Of a stretch of DNA of 64,000 nucleotides, positions 17,909-27,112 are shown one piece after another. Position 1 is the stretch's first letter. Each line of letters opens with the position of its first letter. This stretch comes from a virus, in IMG/VR virus record IMGVR_UViG_3300020473_000025, positions 1-64,000 of that record. The stretch is one strand, 5' to 3'. Under the pieces are notes generated by a model. That model was given only the letters and a program-made list of their open reading frames with translations, ran no database searches and was not told the DNA's origin. The translations under genes were made by a program, and so were the position numbers.

Positions 17909-20053
17909 ATGATCAACTTCTTATCAGATTATAAAAAATATAAGAATTCTATAGTAGATTTAAATACTACTAATGAGTCGTTTCTTAGACTTGCCACTGT
18001 ATATAAAAAGATGGGAATCGAAAACAACGTCTTTCATCTAACGTTACTACAGCCTGAGCTACAGGGTATCGATCCATTTTCAGAAGAGCTAAGCCAAGAG
18101 CAGAAAGTAATGATCACCATGGAGTGTAAATATAACCCATGGTACTTTTTAAGAGAAGTGGTACGCATACCACCCCAATCAGGCAACACGCCCGTATCTT
18201 ATATTGCCAATAGAGGTAACATTGCATTAACGTGGTCATTTTTCAACCATATTGATTTTGGTCTCATACAGCCACGTCAAACGGGTAAATCGGTCTCTAC
18301 TGACTGTTTGATGACAAACCTAATATACCTATCCATGTTATCATCGCGTATCAACATGATAACTAAAGATGCTAACCTGCGCTCTGCTAACGTCGAACGT
18401 CTTAAACGTATCCGCGATCTATTGCCTCCTTATCTTATCGTTAAAGATAAGAGTGATGCTAATAACCAACATCTACTTACGTATAACACACTAGATAACA
18501 CGTACAGTACAGCGGTTGCTCAGTCGTCAGAGGCGGCTGCAATTAACGTAGGTCGTGGAACAACCGCACCTATCACTCAAGTGGATGAGGGGCCGTTTAT
18601 TCGTTTTATTGGTTCACTTATACCTGCAGCGTTAGCGGCCGGTACAGCAGCACGTGAAGAAGCTAAACGCAATAACCAACCATACGGTAACATCTTTACA
18701 ACAACCTCTGGTAAGAAAGATGACCGTGATGGTAAATACATGTACGACATGTTAACTGGTGGCGCGGTGTGGAATGAGGTCTTCCTAGACGCCGTAAATA
18801 TAGAAGATTTCCATCGTCTAGTCAGAATGAACTGTACTAACCATAAAGTTATTATTAACGGTACATTCTCACATCGTCAATTAGGTAAGAGTGACGACTG
18901 GCTATACCGCGCTATTGCCAACGCCAACGCCAAAGGTGAGGAAGCTGACCGTGATTTCTTTAACCGTTGGACTAGTGGCACGCAGCGTTCACCACTTACT
19001 ACTAAACAGAATAACACCATATTTGAGTCAGAACGTGAACCAGATCATACTGAAGTTACAGATGAAGGCTACATGATACGCTGGTACATACCTGAGTATC
19101 AAATAAACCAACGCATGGCGACAGGCAAATACGTAGCCGGTATGGATACTTCAGAGGGTGTGGGTCGAGACTCGATTACCATGGTGTTAGTGGATGTTAG
19201 AGATTTATCTGTTGTTGCCGCAATGGATATTAACGAAGCTAACATTATCCGCTTTAGTAAATGGGTAAGTTCATTCCTTATCGCTTATGAAAATGTAACC
19301 TTGGTTATTGAGCGTAAATCAACCGGGGTTGTCATTATAGATGCGTTGATGATTGAACTACCATCAGTCGGTATTGATCCCTTCAAGCGTTTGTATAACA
19401 CCATTGTCCAACACCATCTGGAACGTAAGACGGATTACGAGCGTATACTTAAAGATACACGCTATCGTGATGAATCGTTCTATATCAGCCATAAGACAGA
19501 CTTTGGGTTCTCTACTAACGCAAAGAGCCGTGAGTTGTTATTTGGTAACGTGTTGCAAAACGCAGCAACCAATGCGGGACACCTTGTAAAAGACACTACA
19601 TTATCGAGTCAATTGCGTGGTCTGGTAGAGAAGAATGGTCGAATAGACCACGAAGCATCGGGTAATGATGATTTGGTTATTGCTTGGCTATTGTCTGTCT
19701 GGTTCGTTACATTCGGTAATCACCTTGACTTCTACACTATCGATCCAGGTCAGTGTATGATATTAGTAGGTGAACGTTCTGGCAATGGCGATTATGATCG
19801 TGCTATTGCTGAAAAGAACAACCGTACCCGTAGCCGTATTGATCATGTGTTAGAAGAGATAACCCTCTGTCAGTCAGGCTTTAAACTTGCCCGTCTGGAA
19901 GCGGAACTTAAACAACTTACCTATCAGACTAAATCTGACGGGGGTGATATACTTAGCTTTGATGCGCTAATGAAACAAGCCAATGACCGCAAGAAAGCTA
20001 AGCGTTCGCAAACTAAGAACACCAGCAAATCTAGGGAACTACTATTTTGGTAG
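17909..20053 (+). CDS. terL: Terminase large subunit (phiKZ gp25-like)
   Basis: This is the motor ATPase/nuclease that packages DNA into the prohead. Residues 121-128 (QPRQTGKS) form Walker A, and 222-227 (ITQVDE) form Walker B with the catalytic Glu. A coupling-type TTTSGKK segment follows near 264-270. The RNase H-like nuclease domain begins at YVAGMDTSEG (Asp413), continues with LVIERKSTG (Glu468), and ends with a GNDDLVIAW segment near 590. Its 714 residues match large phiKZ-like terminases. The ribosome site is weak (AGTAAG). It is uninterrupted here, although terL genes often host introns or inteins. Confidence 0.93.
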   Translation: MINFLSDYKKYKNSIVDLNTTNESFLRLATVYKKMGIENNVFHLTLLQPELQGIDPFSEELSQEQKVMITMECKYNPWYFLREVVRIPPQSGNTPVSYIANRGNIALTWSFFNHIDFGLIQPRQTGKSVSTDCLMTNLIYLSMLSSRINMITKDANLRSANVERLKRIRDLLPPYLIVKDKSDANNQHLLTYNTLDNTYSTAVAQSSEAAAINVGRGTTAPITQVDEGPFIRFIGSLIPAALAAGTAAREEAKRNNQPYGNIFTTTSGKKDDRDGKYMYDMLTGGAVWNEVFLDAVNIEDFHRLVRMNCTNHKVIINGTFSHRQLGKSDDWLYRAIANANAKGEEADRDFFNRWTSGTQRSPLTTKQNNTIFESEREPDHTEVTDEGYMIRWYIPEYQINQRMATGKYVAGMDTSEGVGRDSITMVLVDVRDLSVVAAMDINEANIIRFSKWVSSFLIAYENVTLVIERKSTGVVIIDALMIELPSVGIDPFKRLYNTIVQHHLERKTDYERILKDTRYRDESFYISHKTDFGFSTNAKSRELLFGNVLQNAATNAGHLVKDTTLSSQLRGLVEKNGRIDHEASGNDDLVIAWLLSVWFVTFGNHLDFYTIDPGQCMILVGERSGNGDYDRAIAEKNNRTRSRIDHVLEEITLCQSGFKLARLEAELKQLTYQTKSDGGDILSFDALMKQANDRKKAKRSQTKNTSKSRELLFW

Positions 20054-20103
20054 TCCCTACCAACATTTAAACCTTTACCAAGTTAAACAAAAAAAGGATA
20101 ACC

Positions 20104-21141
20104 ATGAGCTTACTTAACGAAGTACGTATTACCATCGACCGCAATCGAGAAGAGACCGTTGATATCTGTAAGAAAGAAGCTATCTATAAACCGCATTTGC
20201 GCTTACTGGTGTTAATGCGTCAAGAGCAGGGTATCATTGAAGATCCATCGATGAGTGACATTGACCAGTGTCTAGTGATGGATAAGATGTTCTTTGAACG
20301 TCATCTTAAAGACATCAAGATCAATTCAGATCGCATCCTAACACATCTAGCAGAAGTCCACAAGTCCAAGTGGTACCTTCGCCTACCTAGTTGGTTAGAT
20401 ATCCCTAGAATGCTTGTCGTAGCCGATAAAGAGTATAACGACCAGGTACGCATGGACGTTCAAACTCCTTACTTTGAGTTAGAACAAATCCCAAGCCTAT
20501 CTACCGTCATCTCACACGTTCAACCGTCTAATTACCATGTTGAAGATGTATTGACACCGTTTGGTGAAGTAAAGACTACAGTTAAGATTACACCACCTCT
20601 TGACCTTAGCCAGATCTTGTCTATCTTCCATACAGTGTCGACGCTTAAATGCGAGTATACGAAAGAGCCAATTGGAAACCAGGGTTTATCTCTATCTCAG
20701 GAAGAGCTTAACTTTATTCAAGATGGCACACTGCCAGAAAACATTAGCGTATTACGTGAACTAGCTACAATAGCTACATCGGCAACACCTTATACAGCAA
20801 GTTTATATTTCTTCCTACGTCGCTTTAAAGCACTAGATGATATAGACGCATACCAGCTTATTAGCTATAAGAGCCAGTGTATGGATAAAGACGCTAAAGC
20901 GGCAATCATGGTGCGCGAGAAGAATAAGACATTCCTTACATCGCGTCAAATTAAGAATGCGCTTAAGAAGCTGTGTTCACACTACGCCTTTGCAGCAGAT
21001 ATCGATCAAAAGGCGCTATATGCTCAGGACTACGAAATGTTTAATACACTTCGTTTTCACAACAAACCCTACGAAGCATTGTTAGAGTATCACCGCGAGA
21101 CTGATTACCTAACTGAAGCTTTAAAACGACAAGCAGCATAA
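20104..21141 (+). CDS. Unknown protein (345 aa) downstream of terminase
   Basis: An AAAGGAT site lies before the ATG, 50 bases after terL. The 345-residue protein is helical, with many charged residues and no Walker or metal motif. Its position suggests a packaging, portal or neck partner, but nothing in the sequence confirms this. A bidirectional hairpin follows. Confidence 0.7.
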   Translation: MSLLNEVRITIDRNREETVDICKKEAIYKPHLRLLVLMRQEQGIIEDPSMSDIDQCLVMDKMFFERHLKDIKINSDRILTHLAEVHKSKWYLRLPSWLDIPRMLVVADKEYNDQVRMDVQTPYFELEQIPSLSTVISHVQPSNYHVEDVLTPFGEVKTTVKITPPLDLSQILSIFHTVSTLKCEYTKEPIGNQGLSLSQEELNFIQDGTLPENISVLRELATIATSATPYTASLYFFLRRFKALDDIDAYQLISYKSQCMDKDAKAAIMVREKNKTFLTSRQIKNALKKLCSHYAFAADIDQKALYAQDYEMFNTLRFHNKPYEALLEYHRETDYLTEALKRQAA

Positions 21142-21143
21142 CA

Positions 21144-21195
21144 ACGGCATAACCTACCTCTACCCGTCAAAAGGTAGAGGTAGGGTCTCTATGCC
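21144..21195. terminator. Bidirectional terminator between convergent genes
   Basis: ACGGCATA (21144-21151) precedes a perfect 12-bp stem (21153-21164 / 21173-21184, core CCTACCTCTACC). TATGCC follows at 21190 as the plus-strand arm. Confidence 0.82.
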
Positions 21196-21693
21196 TTATT
21201 GGTCAAATATCTTTTTAAAGTACTCCACATAGACCGAGTCGTAGCGGGTACCGGTTATTTGATTTTCTAATCGCTCGTACGCGTTTTGTTGTTGGGGGGT
21301 TAACGTACGATAAGTTAATGCCTGAATAATATCTTTATCGTTTATAAGACGACGAAGGTATACAGACACGAACTGTCTTCTTAACGGATCATGCAGAGGT
21401 AGTGTGTAGAGCGCGCCGATAAACTCCATCAACGTCTCATCGTCAAGTAGTTGGATTGTCTCATAGGGAATTTTAATTCCCTGGTGCAGCCACTCAACGA
21501 GTTTAACAAACGGGACCTGCTCCCCGTAATAATGAAGGATCTTATCTTGTAGCGCGTCTAAACCTTCAAGGTAGGTTCTAGGTGGTTGTTTAAATGTTTT
21601 GTTCTTATACAACCTATACACATCACTAGCATAAACCGTTATAAGTACATGTAGACTATACATGGTGACGACCCCTGGTGGGCTGTTGAACAT
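21196..21693 (-). CDS. Unknown protein (165 aa)
   Basis: A 165-residue helical protein downstream of the 403-aa minus-strand gene in the same unit. The ATG at 21693 has no ribosome site; the in-frame ATG at 21663 has AGGGG eight bases upstream and would give 155 residues starting MYSLHVL. The N-terminus is hydrophobic (HVLITVYASDVYRLYK), perhaps a buried helix. No family is recognised. Confidence 0.62.
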   Translation of the reverse strand: MFNSPPGVVTMYSLHVLITVYASDVYRLYKNKTFKQPPRTYLEGLDALQDKILHYYGEQVPFVKLVEWLHQGIKIPYETIQLLDDETLMEFIGALYTLPLHDPLRRQFVSVYLRRLINDKDIIQALTYRTLTPQQQNAYERLENQITGTRYDSVYVEYFKKIFDQ

Positions 21694-21696
21694 ATG

Positions 21697-22908
21697 CTAG
21701 TCGTAATGCTTCATGGTCAAAGATCTAAGAACAAGATAAAGCAGGATACCTGTTCTAACACTTGCCTTTACTGACGCGTTACGCGAATCAACCGAATCTT
21801 CAGCAATCTCACCAGCCAATTCACGGATCTCCATAAGGTCATCTTGTACACTACGTGAAGACATGTAAATGGCCCGCATCTTAACTAACACTAGTGGTAG
21901 ATTGGTAATGTCCACCTTATTCTGTTGTAGATAGTGAAACGCGTGAATGATGGTTTTATCCAGTAACGGCGTAATGACCTTATCTTTACTATCTGAAACA
22001 TTGTCACTCATATAACGCAAACTATTAACCAGTTGCTCAGGTGGCATTGTGTGGATAGCTTTAGCAATGATGTCTACTAGCTCTTGTTTAATGAACGTCT
22101 CATCATCACTTACTATGCGGTGTAAGTATTGTCTAAAACGCGTATAGTCGTTACGCTTGTCTTTTACAATACTCTCGCCATCGATATCTACAGAAGAAGA
22201 AACCGTAGTGATCTTAGCATCTTGTTCTCTAACTTTGTGGAATACCTCAACAACCGCTTTAAATACCTCACGTATACGTGACTGTATATCGTTAACCATG
22301 TACACCACGGCATCGTCAGGCGCAAACGTACGGTAAGTGTTATAGTGGATGCCTGTCTTAGCCAAGATGCTCTCAGAACGGTCTTTAACCAACGCACCCC
22401 ACGAACCATGAACTTTTAATGAGAATTTCTTAGACAAACTTGCATATGTCATCATCGCTACACTCTTATCAGCAGGGTAGCGGAAATAGTGACTCATTAA
22501 AGAACTCAGGAACTTATAATGAAGCATGCTTAGCAACGCAATTTGAACTTGTTCTTTCTCTTTACTACTTACATCACTTTCTTCAAAACGATGCAAGCAC
22601 CAGATAATAGACAAGTTAACCAGGTCGCTACTTACCTTAAAGCTAGTGTCAATAGAATCTAATGAGTAGACATCTGCTTTAAGCGCTACTTCATCAATCT
22701 GTAATACTTCGTCAAACCACGTAATTTTGTCATCATTGGTATAGCGGATAGGGTAGACGCCAATTAGCGCATCCCCAAAGAAATTAATCGAATCGTCTGT
22801 CTTAGTTACAAACCCATTGACATAGCCGATGATACGTCTAACCAGACCGCGATTAAAGACGACGTCTTGACCGATGTCATTAAAGACGGTTTTAAGTGTA
22901 CCTGTCAT
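21697..22908 (-). CDS. Unknown protein (403 aa), probably virion-associated
   Basis: An AAGGAT ribosome site precedes the ATG. The 403 residues are largely helical and rich in Ser, Val, Asp and Lys, with no Walker, metal or protease motif. It is expressed from the minus strand like the recognisable tail genes and the internal-protein-like genes, so a late structural role is plausible. I do not recognise it. Confidence 0.65.
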   Translation of the reverse strand: MTGTLKTVFNDIGQDVVFNRGLVRRIIGYVNGFVTKTDDSINFFGDALIGVYPIRYTNDDKITWFDEVLQIDEVALKADVYSLDSIDTSFKVSSDLVNLSIIWCLHRFEESDVSSKEKEQVQIALLSMLHYKFLSSLMSHYFRYPADKSVAMMTYASLSKKFSLKVHGSWGALVKDRSESILAKTGIHYNTYRTFAPDDAVVYMVNDIQSRIREVFKAVVEVFHKVREQDAKITTVSSSVDIDGESIVKDKRNDYTRFRQYLHRIVSDDETFIKQELVDIIAKAIHTMPPEQLVNSLRYMSDNVSDSKDKVITPLLDKTIIHAFHYLQQNKVDITNLPLVLVKMRAIYMSSRSVQDDLMEIRELAGEIAEDSVDSRNASVKASVRTGILLYLVLRSLTMKHYD

Positions 22909-23030
22909 ACGGGTATCCTTTAATTATTTAATAGAAATATACGGAGTAATCATAAAAATACACCTTCAACGTATATCTATAGGGTAGTTAACGCTATCTA
23001 GTGTTGAGGAAATTTGATACAGGAAGAAAT

Positions 23031-23357
23031 ATGTCAGACCCAGTAGAACGTATACATAAAGCGCTAAAAATAGTTGAAAAGCAAACGGCAATTGTACCAC
23101 AAGAAGATATTACGCTTGCGATACTTCGTAACGTGGATAGTAAGTTTCACGACCACGTGTTGGAATCACAATTAGGACTAGGTTCGGGTGTGGGTATTAG
23201 AAACCAAGAACGACTTGAACAAGCCGGTTGGATTTTTGAAGATTTTAAGATCATCACTACAAAAGGTAAAGTCAATATACCTTACTTAGTAGGTAAAAAA
23301 CGTAAACAAATCAAGAAGTTATTAGCTTCTGTTGATGACGATCCAAAATTAGTTTAG
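23031..23357 (+). CDS. Unknown small protein (108 aa)
   Basis: The frame opens at a GTG at 23001, but the ATG at 23031 follows an AGGAAG site and is the better start. The 108-residue protein has an Ile/Val-rich core, an RNQERLEQAGW segment that could be a helix-turn, and a very basic C-terminal part (GKKRKQIKKLL). Nucleic-acid binding is possible. No known domain is recognised. Confidence 0.6.
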   Translation: MSDPVERIHKALKIVEKQTAIVPQEDITLAILRNVDSKFHDHVLESQLGLGSGVGIRNQERLEQAGWIFEDFKIITTKGKVNIPYLVGKKRKQIKKLLASVDDDPKLV

Positions 23358-23381
23358 CGGTCAATTTAGACAAATACTATA

Positions 23382-23403
23382 CCCCGGGGTTTTAAAAAAC
23401 CCC
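23382..23403 (+). terminator. Possible hairpin before the Ntn hydrolase gene
   Basis: CCCGGGGTTTT and AAAAAACCCC form a stem of about 8 bp just after the 108-aa gene. There is no TATGCCGT tail. Confidence 0.4.
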
Positions 23404-23430
23404 CTGTAGTTTTTGGTGTGGAGAGGACGC

Positions 23431-23967
23431 ATGACGACGATAGTCTGGGATGGACAGCAGTTGGCTAGTGATAGCCAGTTGACTGTGAATTGGAATGTAA
23501 TATCACAAGAACCTTTTATCAAGCTACAACTCTTAAAAGGGACCTTTATTAATCCGGAGACTAAGGAAGAAGATGCCTTAGTGGGGATGGGTTTTTCAGG
23601 CGACGCCGCCCAAATCTATCCATTTAGAGACTGGCTATTAGCTGGTTGCAAGCGAGAAGAATACGCGGAAGAATTTAAAGAATGCTGCGTCATTCTAGTA
23701 TGCCGTAATTCAGTATGGCAATTTCACTACAGTCCCGACCCGCTACCGGTCAGGAACACTGTAGCAGTTGGATCAGGTTGCGATTTTGCAACATCTGCAT
23801 TATCATTAGGTAAAACAGCGCCAGAGGCTGTAAGGCACGCTATCAAACATGATGTTTATAGTAGTGGGCCAGTGGTATGTTTAAGTATTGACGAAGCAGG
23901 AAACCCTTTCCTCCATCATTGCAACGATGATGTTTCGTTAGAAGCCGCCGCCTCTTTAGAGTGGTAG
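23431..23967 (+). CDS. Proteasome beta/HslV-like Ntn hydrolase
   Basis: The 178-residue protein starts MTTIVWDGQQLASDSQLT. This is the N-terminal signature of small proteasome-beta/HslV-like Ntn hydrolases, in which removal of Met exposes a nucleophilic Thr and an Asp (here in ASDSQ) follows. GMGFSGDA (about 53-60) fits the next strand pair, and AVGSGCDFA with LSLGKTAPEAV matches the helix/strand layout of the beta-subunit fold. The frame is open from 23413, but only the start at 23431, behind GAGAGGA, places Thr at position 2. Phages carry such genes as predicted peptidases of unknown target. The fold is fairly sure, activity is not. Confidence 0.75.
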   Translation: MTTIVWDGQQLASDSQLTVNWNVISQEPFIKLQLLKGTFINPETKEEDALVGMGFSGDAAQIYPFRDWLLAGCKREEYAEEFKECCVILVCRNSVWQFHYSPDPLPVRNTVAVGSGCDFATSALSLGKTAPEAVRHAIKHDVYSSGPVVCLSIDEAGNPFLHHCNDDVSLEAAASLEW

Positions 23968-24010
23968 ATCCAATCTTTTTCTCATTAAAATTATAAAACG
24001 GTAGCCGATT

Positions 24011-24613
24011 ATGCAACTTAATACGTTAATCAGTCAGGAAGTCAGAGTATGTCACACCCCAGAATCAGTAGATGTGTTTCAGGGGGAGGGGTTGAGTGTA
24101 AAGCACCTTATGCATTTAAACAAGACGGATAGCTACGTAGACCATGCAATTATGGTCTTAGTTTATGTGCAGGGTAGTATTGTACCAATGTACGTCACAA
24201 TGTTTAACCACCCAACACACAACGTTTTTGAAGAGAAGTATCAATTCAATAACTTAGTCGAGCATATCAATCAGGGTTATAAGCAGAGTCATGATCTGCT
24301 TGTTATGTTAACGACCACGGAGCCTTTAAAGGTTATTACACAGGGAAGCCAGCTTAAAGTTAAGTCTGGCGATGTCGATGTTGCTATCTTCACTAATAGC
24401 CCAGTGGATACCCAGGACCCAGTAAATATACCTAACGTCAAGGGTGCATTTTATCTTGCTAACTTGTTCTTTGACAAATGCGGTTTAGATGACCATATCA
24501 GACAACAGTTTCTAACTACACTGTTAGAGATGTTATCGTTTGATAGAACGGGGCGTCTAGATCGCCATGCTAATAGCGTTAGACCTCTATCAGGTACTAT
24601 TAGATTACATTGA
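24011..24613 (+). CDS. Unknown protein (200 aa)
   Basis: A 200-residue protein with a weak ribosome site. The first half is beta-rich (VMVLVYVQGSIVPMYVTMF) and the second half mixed, with His-rich segments and a basic C-terminus. It stands between the Ntn hydrolase gene and a terminator. No domain or motif is recognised. Confidence 0.65.
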   Translation: MQLNTLISQEVRVCHTPESVDVFQGEGLSVKHLMHLNKTDSYVDHAIMVLVYVQGSIVPMYVTMFNHPTHNVFEEKYQFNNLVEHINQGYKQSHDLLVMLTTTEPLKVITQGSQLKVKSGDVDVAIFTNSPVDTQDPVNIPNVKGAFYLANLFFDKCGLDDHIRQQFLTTLLEMLSFDRTGRLDRHANSVRPLSGTIRLH

Positions 24614-24621
24614 TGCAATTT

Positions 24622-24657
24622 AGACCACGTGGCATCTAGCACGTGGTCTTATGCCGT
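24622..24657 (+). terminator. Hairpin terminator with TATGCCGT (plus-strand unit)
   Basis: A perfect 10-bp stem (AGACCACGTG / CACGTGGTCT) is followed by TATGCCGT (24650-24657). It directly abuts the mirror-image tail of the minus-strand terminator. Confidence 0.8.
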
Positions 24658-24658
24658 C

Positions 24659-24690
24659 ACGGCATAGAGTAGGCCCGAAGACCTACCCTA
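24659..24690 (-). terminator. Hairpin terminator with TATGCCGT (minus-strand unit)
   Basis: Read on the minus strand, a stem of about 8 bp closed by a C-UUCG-G tetraloop is followed by TATGCCGT (complement at 24659-24666). It ends the gene at 24695. The two tails form the palindrome TATGCCGTCACGGCATA. Confidence 0.78.
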
Positions 24691-24694
24691 GAAA

Positions 24695-25480
24695 TTAAAC
24701 ACCTGAAGATGTTAGTTTGATATGGCGATGATAACTTTCTTTATCATCGCAGAACAGTATCTTTTTCATCTTCGTATCGCGATATTCGGTATATAGTTCT
24801 TCAGCATCAGCATAACCTTCTACAATATCACGGTAAATGCCCAATGACATTCCACCATGTAGCCTGGCAGTATCAATACTAATAATAGACTGATTGTAGA
24901 TGTAGCTCTTTACTGCAAACTCTACTAGTTTAGTAAACGCGGGAATGGTACGTGGGTTGAGGTTTTGCATATCAGGGTCGTTACTTACCACACAACGCAA
25001 GACAGCATTATTACTTAAAACACTTTCGGCTTCAACATGAATAGTGTTCTCATCAATTAGCGTTACAGATGATGTACTATTTGTCTCATAACCGTTAGCA
25101 GCGTCGATGATGTTAAGTGATTCTCTAATCATAGACGAACTAGTAGCATACGTACTAGTTGCTTCGTTCTCATTAAACCCAAGACTCATCACTGAGATAA
25201 TGCTACGGCCTTGTGTGGCCGTTTTAGGAATAACGTAGACCTGGTGGCTTCCGTCATCGTAAGTCTTCTTAGCAGAGCGTAGAGAGAGCTCTATCTGTAT
25301 ACCACCTACTAGATTACAATCTACAAGAACGCGAGGTTTAACTACCTTAGCGATAATCTGAGATTCGACGGATACCGGATAGTTGATAGTATTAAAACGT
25401 TTGTCTATAAAGACCTGACGTAGTATTTCCGCTGGGATTTTAAATGTGCAGTCCTGTACGGCTTTTTGAATGGGGCTCAT
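24695..25480 (-). CDS. Unknown protein (261 aa), probably virion-associated
   Basis: A single minus-strand gene with a GGGAT site before its ATG. The 261-residue protein is mixed alpha/beta and rich in Ser, Thr, Ile and Asn, with a Ser/Thr-rich central region (about 105-145) and no catalytic motif. It is flanked by a terminator and by the divergent PhuZ gene. Strand and composition suggest a late structural protein, without proof. Confidence 0.62.
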   Translation of the reverse strand: MSPIQKAVQDCTFKIPAEILRQVFIDKRFNTINYPVSVESQIIAKVVKPRVLVDCNLVGGIQIELSLRSAKKTYDDGSHQVYVIPKTATQGRSIISVMSLGFNENEATSTYATSSSMIRESLNIIDAANGYETNSTSSVTLIDENTIHVEAESVLSNNAVLRCVVSNDPDMQNLNPRTIPAFTKLVEFAVKSYIYNQSIISIDTARLHGGMSLGIYRDIVEGYADAEELYTEYRDTKMKKILFCDDKESYHRHIKLTSSGV

Positions 25481-25663
25481 GGTTATATCCCGTTAGCTGT
25501 AGATGACATATGAGTTAATTAATACATTTTCCGTTTATTTATGAAGACCTAGTACTGTGGTAAGCATTAAACTAAAAAATGTATATCTCATAGTCGAGGG
25601 GGTTATTAAATTTGTATTCACTTCATACTTTATCGAACAATCTAGGAATAAGAGGCGATTTTA

Positions 25664-26629
25664 ATGAGTAAACACACCTTAAGAATCTACGCGGCAGGCG
25701 GCTGCGCGACTAACTTAGCGAAGCCCTTTGTTGGTTTAGAATCGTCTGACATCTACGCTGATATCGATCCTGTTTTTGTAGACACTAGCATGTCTAACAT
25801 CGAAGGACCTATCACTGAAGAAATGTGCTACATCCTACCTGACGTAGATGGCTCAGGTAAGGTACGTCGTGAAAACCACCAACGTATCTCTGATTCGATC
25901 AAAGACATTGTGTCAATTCACCCTCCAGGTGACTTTAACATTGTTATGTTTTCAGCCGCAGGCGGTTCAGGTTCAGTAGCTGGACCATTGATTGCTCGTC
26001 ATCTTCTTGAAATTGAAGCACCATTGATCTGTATTGTAGTGGGTTCTACAGACTCTGCTATCACGTGTACTAACACACTTAATACACTGAAATCATTAGA
26101 TAGCATCTCACAAGCTGCAGAGCTACCTATCACGCTGTTCTACGAAGAGAACGGTGCTGGTGTTAAACGTTCAGAAATTGACAAGCGTGTTAAAGGCGCT
26201 ATCGGTTCTATCAGCGCGTTGGTATCTGGTAACAACCGTGAGCTGGATACTAAAGACATTTCAACATGGGTGTATTACAACCGTGCGTCTAAAGTTGAAC
26301 CACAACTAAGCCAGTTAGCTATTCTTCGTGACAACACAGCAGTAGAAGGTCTTAATGAACCTATCTCTATTGCTTCATTGTTAGCGGACCCTGACACGGT
26401 GATGCCTGAGGCCGCGCCCGATTATCAATGTATCGGTTATCATCGTGATCAGTCTGGTGAGATCCCTGACATGCACCTTGTGATTTCCGTGAACGGCATT
26501 GAGCGTATCTACGAAGGTATTGCTAAAGCGCATGGTACTTACGAGAAGTCTACGTCTAAGCGTTCTCTAGACAGAAAGACTTTCGTCGGTGGTGGCGATC
26601 AAGTAACTAAAGATGGCATGGTGCTCTAA
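25664..26629 (+). CDS. phuZ: PhuZ, phage tubulin/FtsZ-like cytoskeletal protein
   Basis: This GTPase forms the filaments that centre and rotate the phage nucleus and carry capsids to it. Residues 98-107 (AAGGSGSVAG) correspond to the tubulin signature T4 loop (GGGTGSG), and 10-17 (AAGGCATN) correspond to the T1 loop. A conserved Asp pair lies near 34-40. The C-terminal tail (around 300-321) ends in DGMVL, which resembles the DGMVV end of 201phi2-1 PhuZ as I recall it; that tail mediates filament contacts. Its 321 residues match PhuZ length (about 315). It is followed by a terminator and an early promoter; its own promoter is not obvious in the 183-base gap upstream. Confidence 0.92.
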   Translation: MSKHTLRIYAAGGCATNLAKPFVGLESSDIYADIDPVFVDTSMSNIEGPITEEMCYILPDVDGSGKVRRENHQRISDSIKDIVSIHPPGDFNIVMFSAAGGSGSVAGPLIARHLLEIEAPLICIVVGSTDSAITCTNTLNTLKSLDSISQAAELPITLFYEENGAGVKRSEIDKRVKGAIGSISALVSGNNRELDTKDISTWVYYNRASKVEPQLSQLAILRDNTAVEGLNEPISIASLLADPDTVMPEAAPDYQCIGYHRDQSGEIPDMHLVISVNGIERIYEGIAKAHGTYEKSTSKRSLDRKTFVGGGDQVTKDGMVL

Positions 26630-26651
26630 GTACCCATCCAGAACGCATACC

Positions 26652-26680
26652 GCCTCCCTGATAGGGAGGCGTCTATGCCG
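26652..26680 (+). terminator. Hairpin terminator after phuZ
   Basis: An 8-bp stem (GCCTCCCT / AGGGAGGC) is followed by TATGCCG, one base short of the full motif. Confidence 0.7.
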
Positions 26681-26699
26681 CTTGTCAGTATTTTTCAGA

Positions 26700-26709
26700 C
26701 CTACATTAC
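26700..26709 (+). promoter_or_regulatory. Early promoter motif CCTACATTAC
   Basis: AGACCTACATTAC (TACATTAC at 26702-26709) is 41 bases ahead of the ATG at 26750. It is the only copy before the ten-gene array that ends at 30789. Confidence 0.78.
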
Positions 26710-26749
26710 TAGAGCAGTATAAGTAATATTACAGTGTGGAGATCGTACA

Positions 26750-27097
26750 ATGACAGTGCCTAACTACTTCCTGTTCGATATAACAACAGCCCGTGAAATC
26801 GCAAAGCCCTTTATTATAGATTTACAAAAACATCTAAGCGGTAGACCAGAAGTTAATATTGACAAAGTATTAAATCAGTGGTTTGCCGAACGCCTAGTAA
26901 TAATGGGCGTATTGCATCATGACAACCCAATTGAAACTGACATGCCCCTAGGTGTGATCCTTTTCCTTAATAGCCTACCTGACGTTATTAAAGGTTCAGT
27001 TGATCAACAGCTCTTTCGTGCCGTAAGTAATCACTGGCATCCGGACACATCAGTTAAAACGTATATTAAAGACCAGACGTTGGTCATTAATGCCTAA
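26750..27097 (+). CDS. Small-gene array member 1, unknown (115 aa)
   Basis: First gene behind the early promoter, with a GGAG site. It begins with a short beta strand (YFLFDITTA), continues with helices, and ends with a strand (TLVINA). This layout recurs in most of the following genes. No family is recognised. Confidence 0.68.
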   Translation: MTVPNYFLFDITTAREIAKPFIIDLQKHLSGRPEVNIDKVLNQWFAERLVIMGVLHHDNPIETDMPLGVILFLNSLPDVIKGSVDQQLFRAVSNHWHPDTSVKTYIKDQTLVINA

Positions 27098-27112
27098 AAG
27101 GACCTACCCCCT

